This document shows, one piece after another, positions 47,639 to 54,985 of a stretch of DNA of 64,000 bases. The translations under genes were made by a program, and so were the position numbers. Source of the stretch: CAVVSD01 sp963750895 (GTDB lineage: Bacteria; Actinomycetota; Thermoleophilia; Solirubrobacterales; Solirubrobacteraceae); contig CAVVSD010000007.1 in the NCBI GenBank assembly GCA_963750895.1, positions 62,001 through 126,000 of the forward strand, given 5' to 3'. The notes under the pieces were generated by a model, which was not told the DNA's origin, searched no databases, and was given only the letters and a program-made list of their open reading frames with translations. Position 1 is the stretch's first letter. Every line of letters begins with the position of its first letter.

Positions 47639-49207
47639 ATGCCCCCGCTGGATCCCCGCAGGCGCCGGCTGACGCTCGTCGCGATGTGCCTCGGGCAGGC
47701 GATGATCCTGCTCGACAACACGATCGTGAACGTCGCGCTGCCGTCGATCCAACGCGAGCTCGGGGTCACGCCGGGCAACCTCGAGTGGGTCGTCAACGCC
47801 TACGTGCTGTCGCTCGCGGCGCTCATCCTCGTCGGCGGGACGCTCGGCGACCGCTACGGGCGCAGGCGCGTGTTCGTGTCGGGGCTGGGCGTCTTCACCG
47901 TGGGCTCTGCGCTGTGCGCGCTGGCGACCGACGATCCGCAGCTCGTGGCGTTCCGCGCGCTGCAGGGCGCGGGCGCCGCGCTCATGGCGCCGCTTGCGCT
48001 GTCGATCCTGGTCGACGCGTTCCCGGAGGAGGACCGGCGCACCGCGGCGATCGGCATCTGGGCGGCGGCGGCCGGGCTGGGGTTCGGGCTGGGGCCGATC
48101 CTCGGCGGCGTGCTCATCGAGCTGTTCGACTGGTCGGCGATCTTCTGGGTCAACGTGCCGCTCGGCCTCGCCACCGCCGGGCTCACGCTGGCCGCGGTGC
48201 GCGAGTCGCGCAACCCCGACGCGCGGCGCCTCGACCCGCTCGGCGCGGTGCTCGCGTCCGCCGGGTTGTTCCTGCTCACGTTCGCCCTGATCGGGACGAA
48301 CCAGCACCCGTGGCTCTCGGCGCGCACGCTGGCGCTGCTCGCCGCGGCGGTGGCGCTCCTGGCCGCGTTCGTCGCCTGGCAGCGGCGGGCGCCCGCGCCG
48401 ATGCTCGAGCTCGGCCTGTTCCGCAGCCGCCGGTTCGTGAGCGGGTCGCTGGTCTACGGGGTCGCCTACCTGGCTCTCGCGGGCGTCCTGTTCTTCATGA
48501 CGCTCTACTTCCAGAACGTCCGCGGCTGGTCGGCCCTGGAGACGGGCCTGTCGTTGATCCCGCTCAACCTGCCGTTCCTCGCCGTCACGCCGTTCGCGGG
48601 CCGCATCGTCCACGCGCTGGGCAGCGCGCGCACGGCGGGGTCCGGCGTGCTGCTCGTGGCGCTCGGCACCGCGACGCTCGCGGCGCTCTCGGTGGACGCG
48701 GCGTACGCCCAGGCCGTCGTCGGCTACGTCCTCGTCGGCTTCGGCTTCGGCCTCGTGGTCCCGTCGGTCTCGTCCGCGGCGATGAGCGCCGTCCCGCCCG
48801 CGCACACGGGCGTGGGGTCCGGGGTGCTGAACGCGGCGCGCCAGCTCGGCGCGGCACTCGGGCTCGCGGTCCTGGGCTCGATCAGCGTCGCCGCCGTCAC
48901 CCGATCGTGGACCGGCTCGGACGCGGTCGTGCAGCGCGTCGCGGGCGGGGAGCTGGGCGGCGCGGCCGCGCACGACGCGTTCATGGCGGGCCTGCACGCC
49001 GGACTGTGGACCGCGGCCGCGGCGATGCTCGTGATCGCCGCCGTCGCCTTCCTCGGCCTGCGCTCAGCTCCGGCGCTTGCGCACGGTGATGTGAGCCTTC
49101 ATGCCGCGGGCGGCGTGCCCGGGCTGCAGGCAGATGAACAGGTAGCGGCCGGGACGGCGCAGACGGACGTTGAAGGAGAGGGTCTCGTCGGGGGCGATCT
49201 CCGGTGA
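47639..49207 (+). CDS. DHA2-family MFS transporter (EmrB/QacA type)
   Basis: A 522-residue protein with 14 predicted helices: LLDNTIVNVALPSIQREL (TM1 motif D), GDRYGRRRVFVSGLG (motif A), GPILGGVLIELFDWSAIFWV (motif C) and LYFQNVRGWSALETGL. It is a drug:proton antiporter candidate. The last about 45 residues after LGLRSAPALA are antisense to the convergent cupredoxin gene and have no helices, so the true stop may have been displaced by a lost terminator or frameshift. Confidence 0.85.
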   Translation: MPPLDPRRRRLTLVAMCLGQAMILLDNTIVNVALPSIQRELGVTPGNLEWVVNAYVLSLAALILVGGTLGDRYGRRRVFVSGLGVFTVGSALCALATDDPQLVAFRALQGAGAALMAPLALSILVDAFPEEDRRTAAIGIWAAAAGLGFGLGPILGGVLIELFDWSAIFWVNVPLGLATAGLTLAAVRESRNPDARRLDPLGAVLASAGLFLLTFALIGTNQHPWLSARTLALLAAAVALLAAFVAWQRRAPAPMLELGLFRSRRFVSGSLVYGVAYLALAGVLFFMTLYFQNVRGWSALETGLSLIPLNLPFLAVTPFAGRIVHALGSARTAGSGVLLVALGTATLAALSVDAAYAQAVVGYVLVGFGFGLVVPSVSSAAMSAVPPAHTGVGSGVLNAARQLGAALGLAVLGSISVAAVTRSWTGSDAVVQRVAGGELGGAAAHDAFMAGLHAGLWTAAAAMLVIAAVAFLGLRSAPALAHGDVSLHAAGGVPGLQADEQVAAGTAQTDVEGEGLVGGDLR

Positions 49208-49423
49208 CACCGCGGAGCGGTAGCCGTGGGGCCCGCGGACCTGCAGGTCGTGCGCGTCCTCGCCGTAGTTGTGGACGTTGAGCTTCACGCGCCCGGTGGG
49301 CACGCGCGTCTTGTACACGCCGAAGGAGTACTCCCGCGCGCTCATCCCCACCGGGGTGGCGGGGGGCAGCCCGGCCGTCGGCCCTGCCAGCAGCGCGAGC
49401 GATGCCGCGAGCGACGCGATCAC
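49064..49423 (-). CDS. Secreted cupredoxin-like protein
   Basis: A 119-residue protein with a signal peptide (VIASLAASLALLAGPTAGLP) and a single cupredoxin fold: YSFGVYKTRVPTGRVKLNVH, then AHDLQVRGPHGYRS, and CLQPGHAARGM where Cys, His and Met sit as type-1 copper ligands. It would shuttle electrons in the exported space. GTG at 49423 overlaps the DUF1501 stop (GTGA). It completes the DUF1800-DUF1501 operon. Confidence 0.78.
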   Translation of the reverse strand: MIASLAASLALLAGPTAGLPPATPVGMSAREYSFGVYKTRVPTGRVKLNVHNYGEDAHDLQVRGPHGYRSAVSPEIAPDETLSFNVRLRRPGRYLFICLQPGHAARGMKAHITVRKRRS

Positions 49424-50769
49424 GAGACGAGCGCGACGCGGCCGTACGAGGCGGCGCCGGGGAGGACGGCGTCGGCCGGCGTCCCCAGCCAGCCCTCCAG
49501 CAGCGAGGCGTAGACGCGGCGGAAGTCGACGGTCACGGCCAGGTTGCCGTGCTCGTCGAGGCGGGAGACGTCGGGGTAGTCGGTGAGGATCCCGGGCTTC
49601 GCGCGCAGGCCCTGCACCCATGCGACGCCGCCGGCGCCGTGGTCGGTGCCCGCGGACTGGTTGCTCTCGACGCGGCGGCCGAACTCCGACCAGACGAACG
49701 TGAGGACCCGCGGGCCGAGGCCGCGCATCTCGATGTCGGCCTGGAACGCCGAGAGCGCCTGCGACAGGCCCGACAGCGCCGTCGCGAGCTCGGTCGGCTG
49801 GTCGTCGTGGGTGTCGTAGTCGCCGTCGGCCTCGACGGTGATCACGCGGACCCCGAGCGGGAGCGCCAGCAGCGCGGCGGCCCGCGAGAGCTTCGTCCCG
49901 AGGTCGTTGTCCTCGGGGTAGGGGATCGGCGGCGCGAGCGGATCCGGGCCGTCGTCCTTGGGCTCGTAGGGCGCGAGCTTCGTCGCGACCGTCCGGGCGA
50001 GCTGTGCCGACTTCGCGGCAGCCGCCGGCCCGGGGCGGGACTTCGACGCGCTGTCGGCCAGACGGCCCCAGGCCGCCGCCGTGATGTCGGCGCCGACGCC
50101 GTAGGTGCCCGCGAAGTTCAGCCGCGCGTCGCGCGGGCTGTTCAGCGAGGCGACCGGGGCGCCCGCCGTCCGCAGCGTGGGCGAGAGCCCCCCTCCCAGC
50201 GTCAGGCCCTGCAGCGGGTTGTCGGGCGTCCCGGCCACGTCCAGCCAGCGACCCAGCCAGCCCGGTCCGGCGAGCGGGCTCACGATGCCCGTCTCCCAGA
50301 AGTTGCGCGAGTTGAAGTGCGAGAGGTCGGGGTTCGCGTAGTCGATGCCGGGCAGGAAGCCGATCTTGTTGGCCTCGAACATGCCGCGCACGCCGCCGTT
50401 GACGCCGTCGGACAGGCTGGCGTGCAGCCCGAGGCCGCTGGAGCCGACCGGCGGCGTCTCGATCGGGCCGAGCGTCTTGCGCAGGTCGTTCAGGGGGCCG
50501 GCCTGCCACAGCGGGGTGAGCGTCGACAGCAGGTCGCAGCCGCCGGGCAGGAAGACGTTGACGAGGATCGGCGCGTTCGGCGCGGCCGCCGCCTGCGCCT
50601 GCGCGTTCTCCAGGACGCGGTCGAACGACATCGCCTTCGCGGAGTACAGCGACAGGCCGAGCCCGAGTCCGCTGATCAGCACCTGCCGCCGGCTCATCTC
50701 GGGATTGAGCATCGGGCGGCGTGTGCTGCGGAACTCCTCGCAGCCCTTCTTGAACGGGTCTCGGGGCAT
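49420..50769 (-). CDS. DUF1501 protein with Tat-like signal
   Basis: A 449-residue protein of the DUF1501 (sulfatase-like) family. After a 24-residue N-tail, MSRRQVLISGLGLGLSLYS looks like a twin-arginine signal. VNVFLPGGCDLLSTLTPLW, ADGDYDTHDDQPTELATAL and WSEFGRRVESNQSAGTDHGA contain the conserved His/Asp/Gly residues. The function of the family is unknown; it is nearly always paired with DUF1800, as here. Confidence 0.85.
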   Translation of the reverse strand: MPRDPFKKGCEEFRSTRRPMLNPEMSRRQVLISGLGLGLSLYSAKAMSFDRVLENAQAQAAAAPNAPILVNVFLPGGCDLLSTLTPLWQAGPLNDLRKTLGPIETPPVGSSGLGLHASLSDGVNGGVRGMFEANKIGFLPGIDYANPDLSHFNSRNFWETGIVSPLAGPGWLGRWLDVAGTPDNPLQGLTLGGGLSPTLRTAGAPVASLNSPRDARLNFAGTYGVGADITAAAWGRLADSASKSRPGPAAAAKSAQLARTVATKLAPYEPKDDGPDPLAPPIPYPEDNDLGTKLSRAAALLALPLGVRVITVEADGDYDTHDDQPTELATALSGLSQALSAFQADIEMRGLGPRVLTFVWSEFGRRVESNQSAGTDHGAGGVAWVQGLRAKPGILTDYPDVSRLDEHGNLAVTVDFRRVYASLLEGWLGTPADAVLPGAASYGRVALVS

Positions 50770-52121
50770 CAGTGCAGGTGGGCGTCCGGTCCGGAGAGCA
50801 TGAGATTGCGCAGGGTGCGCTGCAGCATCGCTGCGCGCTTGACCTTCTCCTCGTCCTGCTGCCAGGGCTCGGTGAGGTCGTCGAAGTAGTGCGCGGCGAC
50901 GTTCGTGAGGATCTGGCGGGTCGTGTCGGAGATCCACGGCGAGCCGAGCGCCCGCTGGGCCAGCTCGACCTGCTCGCGCGGCTTGAGGTCCGGCCGACCG
51001 GCCGTGTCGGGGACGTTCAGCGGGCCGTCGTCGCCCCAGCCGATGAGGTTGTTGGCGACGTCGAGGCGGGACTTGATCGTGCCGCTGGTCAGCCACGTCG
51101 TGCCCCAGTCCCAGCCCGCGACGCTCGGCGGGCGGAACGGCGTCTGCCCCATGTTCCCGAGCAGGTACGTGTAGCTGTCCATCGTGATCGGCGCGCGCGC
51201 CCCGCGCAGCGCGCCGGCCAGGAAGACGACCGGGCTCTTGACCATGTCGGGATGGTCGAGGTGCGCGTACAGCGCGCGGTTGCCCAGGATCTCCTCGACG
51301 ACGGGCAGGACGCGCAGGCCGCTGCTCCGGTAGGTGCGCACGAGCGCGCGCTTCGTGCCCTTGTCGAGCGGCTCGGTGATGAAGAAGTCCCAGAGCTTGG
51401 ACACGAGGAAGGGGGCGTGGCGCGGCTTCTCGACGACGATGTCGAGGACCTCCTGCGTGCCGAACCGGCCGCGGTGGCCGAGCAGGCGCTTGACGCCGTC
51501 GTCGTAGCGCTCCTTGTCGAACCAGGTGCCGTTGACCTGGCCGTCGCGGCGCGTGACGCGCCAGCCGGTCAGCGCGCGGGCGGCCTCGCGGACGTCGCGC
51601 TCGTCGTAGCCGGCGGCGAGCGTGAACAGCTCCATGAGCTCGCGTGCGTAGTTCTCGTTCGGCGAGTCCTTGTGGGAGTCGGCGAGCGAGAGGAAGAGCT
51701 GCATCGCCGGGTCGCGCGTGACCTGCCGCAGCAGGCGCCGGAAGGAGCCCATGCCGTACTGGCGCAGCATCCGGTTCTGACGCAGCATGAGCGGCGTGTC
51801 CTGATCGCGCGTGGCGAAGTGGTCGTGCCAGAAGAGCGTGAGCTTCTCCTGCAGCGGCCACGTCGATCGCACCATCCGGTCGAGCCACCACAGGACGTCG
51901 TGCCCGTACTCGTTGAGGGGATCGATCGGCCGGCCCTTGACCGTGGGGCGCGGGCCGAGCAGCGACGCGCCGCCCTTCGGACCGTGGACGACGTGCGCGA
52001 TCGCTCGAGCTCGGCCGGCACGCGTCCAGTGCCGGACCTCCTTCGGTGTGGGGCCGAAACCCGCGCGCCAGAAGAGGCGGCGGACGTGGGCCTCCGTCCA
52101 TGTCCGTGTGTTGCGAGCCAC
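50769..52121 (-). CDS. DUF1800 protein
   Basis: A 450-residue protein of the DUF1800 family. HVRRLFWRAGFGPTPKEVRH, LTLFWHDHFATRDQD and NENYARELMELFTLAAGYDE are typical signatures, and LTGWRVTRRDGQVNGTWFDK is the mid-domain. It is the first gene of an operon with DUF1501 and a cupredoxin (TGATG coupling). Its start has no hydrophobic signal peptide. Role unknown, possibly a cofactor- or copper-linked assembly. Confidence 0.85.
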   Translation of the reverse strand: MARNTRTWTEAHVRRLFWRAGFGPTPKEVRHWTRAGRARAIAHVVHGPKGGASLLGPRPTVKGRPIDPLNEYGHDVLWWLDRMVRSTWPLQEKLTLFWHDHFATRDQDTPLMLRQNRMLRQYGMGSFRRLLRQVTRDPAMQLFLSLADSHKDSPNENYARELMELFTLAAGYDERDVREAARALTGWRVTRRDGQVNGTWFDKERYDDGVKRLLGHRGRFGTQEVLDIVVEKPRHAPFLVSKLWDFFITEPLDKGTKRALVRTYRSSGLRVLPVVEEILGNRALYAHLDHPDMVKSPVVFLAGALRGARAPITMDSYTYLLGNMGQTPFRPPSVAGWDWGTTWLTSGTIKSRLDVANNLIGWGDDGPLNVPDTAGRPDLKPREQVELAQRALGSPWISDTTRQILTNVAAHYFDDLTEPWQQDEEKVKRAAMLQRTLRNLMLSGPDAHLH

Positions 52122-52283
52122 GCGGTCCGGGTGCCATCGGCAGCTCCGCGGGGCACCTTGAGCCCGGATCCGCCTCTTCTATCCATCCGGGTGGGACATG
52201 AAGGCTGGGCGTCGCGTGCTCGTAGTCGAACCGCTTCCCGGACTGCCCGTGAACCACCCGCGCCCACCTGCCACCATCCAGCC
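52122..52283. other. Intergenic region upstream of the DUF1800 operon
   Basis: These 162 bp between divergent genes show no open frame of interest and no clear repeat, only a mild drop in GC content around 52165-52200. Confidence 0.3.
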
Positions 52284-52634
52284 ATGACGACGTTCCACCA
52301 CACCTGGATCGTCGAGGTCGAGCTCGAGGTGACGAACCCGCAGGAGGGTTGCGCCCAGCGGATCTTCGACGCGCTCGTCGCGTACGGCTGCGACGAGACC
52401 GAGCCGTATCCCACCCAGGTCGCCCGCGAGGACGGTCGCTGGCTGGAGGTCTCGCTGCCCGTCTGGGCGCCCTCCCAGTTCGCCGCGGTCGCGGCGGGTG
52501 CCGCGACGCTGGCGGACGCGTGCGGCCGCGTGGGCGCCGATGTCGGGGTCGTGCGGATCGCGGCGGCCGAGAGCAGCCGCGGCCACGAGGCCTACCGCGA
52601 GCGCGTCCGCGACATGGAGGCGACCGCGTCCTGA
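52284..52634 (+). CDS. Hypothetical protein, 116 residues
   Basis: A short acidic protein beginning MTTFHHTWIVEVELEVTNPQ with DALVAYGCDETEPYPTQVAR and WLEVSLPVWAPSQFAAVAAG, a ferredoxin-like alpha/beta pattern. I know no family for it. It converges on the sigma-factor gene with a 43-bp overlap of coding ends, which suggests the true stop may be earlier or that the overlap is tolerated. Confidence 0.6.
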   Translation: MTTFHHTWIVEVELEVTNPQEGCAQRIFDALVAYGCDETEPYPTQVAREDGRWLEVSLPVWAPSQFAAVAAGAATLADACGRVGADVGVVRIAAAESSRGHEAYRERVRDMEATAS

Positions 52635-53851
52635 CGCTCTCGCTCGAGCGCAGCGCGCTCGGCGGGGTTCGCGCTCAGCTCGATGGCGCGGGCGTAGGCG
52701 GCGTCGGCACCCTCGAGGTCGCCGGCGCGGCGCAGGAGGTCGGCGCGCGCGGCGGCCAGCGGGCCGTAGCGCTCCAGCCGGCGGTCGTCGGCGATGCCGT
52801 CGAGGATCGCCAGGCCTGCTCGCGGGTCCTCGGCGTGGGAGACGGCCACGGCCCGGTTGACGGCCACGACCGGTGAGCGGTCGTGGCGCTCGAGCTCGGC
52901 GTACAGGCCGGCGATCTGCGGCCAGTCCGTGGCGGCGAAGTCGGGCGCCTGCGCGTGCAGCGCGGCGATCGCGGCCTGGATGACGTAGGGGCCGGGCCCG
53001 AGCCGCACCGCGCGATCGACGACGGCGAGGCCGTCCGCGATGCGCTCGGCGTCCCACCGCGTGCGGTCCTGCTCGCGGAGCGAGACGAGCTCGCCGTGCG
53101 GGCCGAGGCGCGCAGGCCGTCGCGCGTCCGTGAGCAGCAGGAGCGCGAGCAGGCCGAGCGTCTCGCCCTCGTCCGGCATGAGCCCCGCGAGCAGCCGGGC
53201 GAGCCGGATCGCCTCCTCGCAGAGATCGCCGCGGACCGGCTCGGGGCCCTGGGTCGCCGTGTGGCCCTCGGTGTAGATGAGGGAGACGACGCGGAGCACG
53301 CCGTCCAGGCGCTCGGCGAGCAGCTCGTCGGGTGGTACGCGGAAGGGGATGCGGGCGTCGGTGACCTTCCGGCGCGCGCGGGTGAGGCGCCGCTCCATGG
53401 CGGTCTCGCTCGACAGGAACGCGCGCGCGATCTCGGGGACCGTGAGGCCGCCGACGCTGCGCAGGGTCAGTGCCATCCGCGCCTCGGCGGCCAGCGCGGG
53501 GTGGCAGCACGTGAAGATCATCCGCAGCCCGTCGTCCTCCAGCGAGGAGCGGTCGAACTCCAGCTCCATGACATCCGCCTCCTCCTGCACGAGCTCGGGC
53601 GCGTGGGCGGCGGCGACGCGCTCGTGGCGCAGCCGGTCCAGCGCGCGGCGCCACGCGGTCGTGGTCAGCCACGCGCCGGGGCGCTCCGGCACGCCGCGGC
53701 GGTCCCAGTCGACCGCCGCGGCCACGAACGCGTCCTGCACGACGTCCTCCGCGAGCGCCAGGTCGCCGCCGAGGCGGTGCGTGATCGTCGCGAGGACCGC
53801 CGCACGCTCGGTGCGGAACGCCTCCTCCAGGACGCGGGCGGCGTCGGTCAC
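52592..53851 (-). CDS. ECF42-type RNA polymerase sigma factor
   Basis: A 419-residue sigma factor: sigma-2 HRLGGDLALAEDVVQDAFVA and WDRRGVPERPGAWLTTTAWR, sigma-4 SVGGLTVPEIARAFLSSETA, then a long TPR-like C-terminal part (RPARLGPHGELVSLREQDRT and following). The C-terminal extension and the neighbouring YCII gene are the hallmarks of the ECF42 group. GTG at 53851 overlaps the YCII stop (GTGA). No anti-sigma gene is present; the extension is believed to control activity in this group. Confidence 0.85.
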   Translation of the reverse strand: MTDAARVLEEAFRTERAAVLATITHRLGGDLALAEDVVQDAFVAAAVDWDRRGVPERPGAWLTTTAWRRALDRLRHERVAAAHAPELVQEEADVMELEFDRSSLEDDGLRMIFTCCHPALAAEARMALTLRSVGGLTVPEIARAFLSSETAMERRLTRARRKVTDARIPFRVPPDELLAERLDGVLRVVSLIYTEGHTATQGPEPVRGDLCEEAIRLARLLAGLMPDEGETLGLLALLLLTDARRPARLGPHGELVSLREQDRTRWDAERIADGLAVVDRAVRLGPGPYVIQAAIAALHAQAPDFAATDWPQIAGLYAELERHDRSPVVAVNRAVAVSHAEDPRAGLAILDGIADDRRLERYGPLAAARADLLRRAGDLEGADAAYARAIELSANPAERAALERERQDAVASMSRTRSR

Positions 53852-54201
53852 GCGAACTCGTAGTGCACCATCGGATGCACCTCGACCGAGCCGTACTCGG
53901 CCGCGGGCATCCTCGCCGCCCATGCCGTGGCGGCGTCGAGGTCCTCGACGTCGAGGATGTAGAAGGAGAACAGCGTCTCCTTCGTCTCCGCGTACGGGCC
54001 GTCGGTCACGACGGCCTCGCCGTCCTTCGTGCGGACGGTCGTCGTCGCGTCGACGTGCAGGCCGCTGGCGCCGACCGCGACGCCGGCCTGGCGCATCTCC
54101 TCGTTGAGCGCGCCCCAGCGCGCCATCTCCGCGTCGAACTCCGGCGTGCCCTCCTCGGGACCCTCGCCGGGACGGAACGTGAGCGTGAACAGGTAGTGCA
54201 T
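53848..54201 (-). CDS. YCII-related (DGPF-type) protein
   Basis: A 117-residue YCII-fold protein with VVTDGPYAETKETLFSFYIL where the usual DGPF motif reads DGPY, and GSVEVHPMVHYEFA at the end. The Asp and His residues of the YCII active site remain. It is the upstream partner of the ECF42 sigma gene. In other bacteria such proteins are targets of that sigma factor; the chemistry is unknown. Confidence 0.85.
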   Translation of the reverse strand: MHYLFTLTFRPGEGPEEGTPEFDAEMARWGALNEEMRQAGVAVGASGLHVDATTTVRTKDGEAVVTDGPYAETKETLFSFYILDVEDLDAATAWAARMPAAEYGSVEVHPMVHYEFA

Positions 54202-54313
54202 GGTCGACCTCCTAGGTCGTCGGGATCGTGTCACCGGGACGACGCGCTGATCCGGCACGACCCGACACCGGGCGCGCGAGCTGGCACGTAGGCGCTCATG
54301 CGACCCTGGGTGG

Positions 54314-54982
54314 ATGCAGACCGTCGCCCTCGTCACCGGCGCGAATCGCGGGATCGGTCTGGAGATCGCCCGCGGCCTCGCCGCCCGCGGCCACCGCACC
54401 CTCCTCACCGCTCGCGACCTCGGGGCCGCGCACGCGGCGGCATCGAGCATCGACGGCGACGTGTTCCCGCTGCGTCTCGACGTGGCCGACGCGGAGAGCG
54501 TCGCCGCCGTGGCGCAGGGGCTCGACCGGCTCGACGTCCTCGTGAACAACGCGGGGATCCTCTACGACACGTGGCAGCGGCCGTCGACGGCCGACCTCGA
54601 CCAGGTGCGCGAGGCGCTCGACGTCAACCTGCTCGGCGCGTGGCGGACGAGCGAGGCGTTCCTGCCGCTCATGGCCGCCGGCGGCCGGATCGTGAACGTC
54701 TCCAGCGGCGCGGGTGCCCTGACCGGCATGGGCGCGGGCACGCCGGCCTACGGGGTGTCGAAGGCGGCGCTCAACGCGTTCACCATCAAGCTCGCGGCCG
54801 ACGTGCGCGACCGCGGCATCCTCGTCAACGCCGTCTGCCCGGGCTGGGTCGCGACGGACATGGGCGGCGCCGGCGGGCGGCCGGTGCAGGAGGGCGCGGC
54901 GAGCGTCCTGTGGGCGGTCGACCTGCCCGCCGACGGGCCGACCGGCGGGTTCTTCCGCGACGGCCGGCCCATCGACTGGTGA
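54314..54982 (+). CDS. Short-chain dehydrogenase/reductase
   Basis: A 222-residue classical SDR: TGANRGIG, NNAG in LVNNAGILYDTW, Ser in VNVSSGAGALTGM, and YGVSKAALN with catalytic Tyr and Lys. The first half reads like carbonyl reductases of the Csg/YgfF group. It starts 13 bp after the CATGCGACC run with no clear SD. It ends 3 bp before the convergent giant secreted gene. Substrate unknown. Confidence 0.88.
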   Translation: MQTVALVTGANRGIGLEIARGLAARGHRTLLTARDLGAAHAAASSIDGDVFPLRLDVADAESVAAVAQGLDRLDVLVNNAGILYDTWQRPSTADLDQVREALDVNLLGAWRTSEAFLPLMAAGGRIVNVSSGAGALTGMGAGTPAYGVSKAALNAFTIKLAADVRDRGILVNAVCPGWVATDMGGAGGRPVQEGAASVLWAVDLPADGPTGGFFRDGRPIDW

Positions 54983-54985
54983 GCG

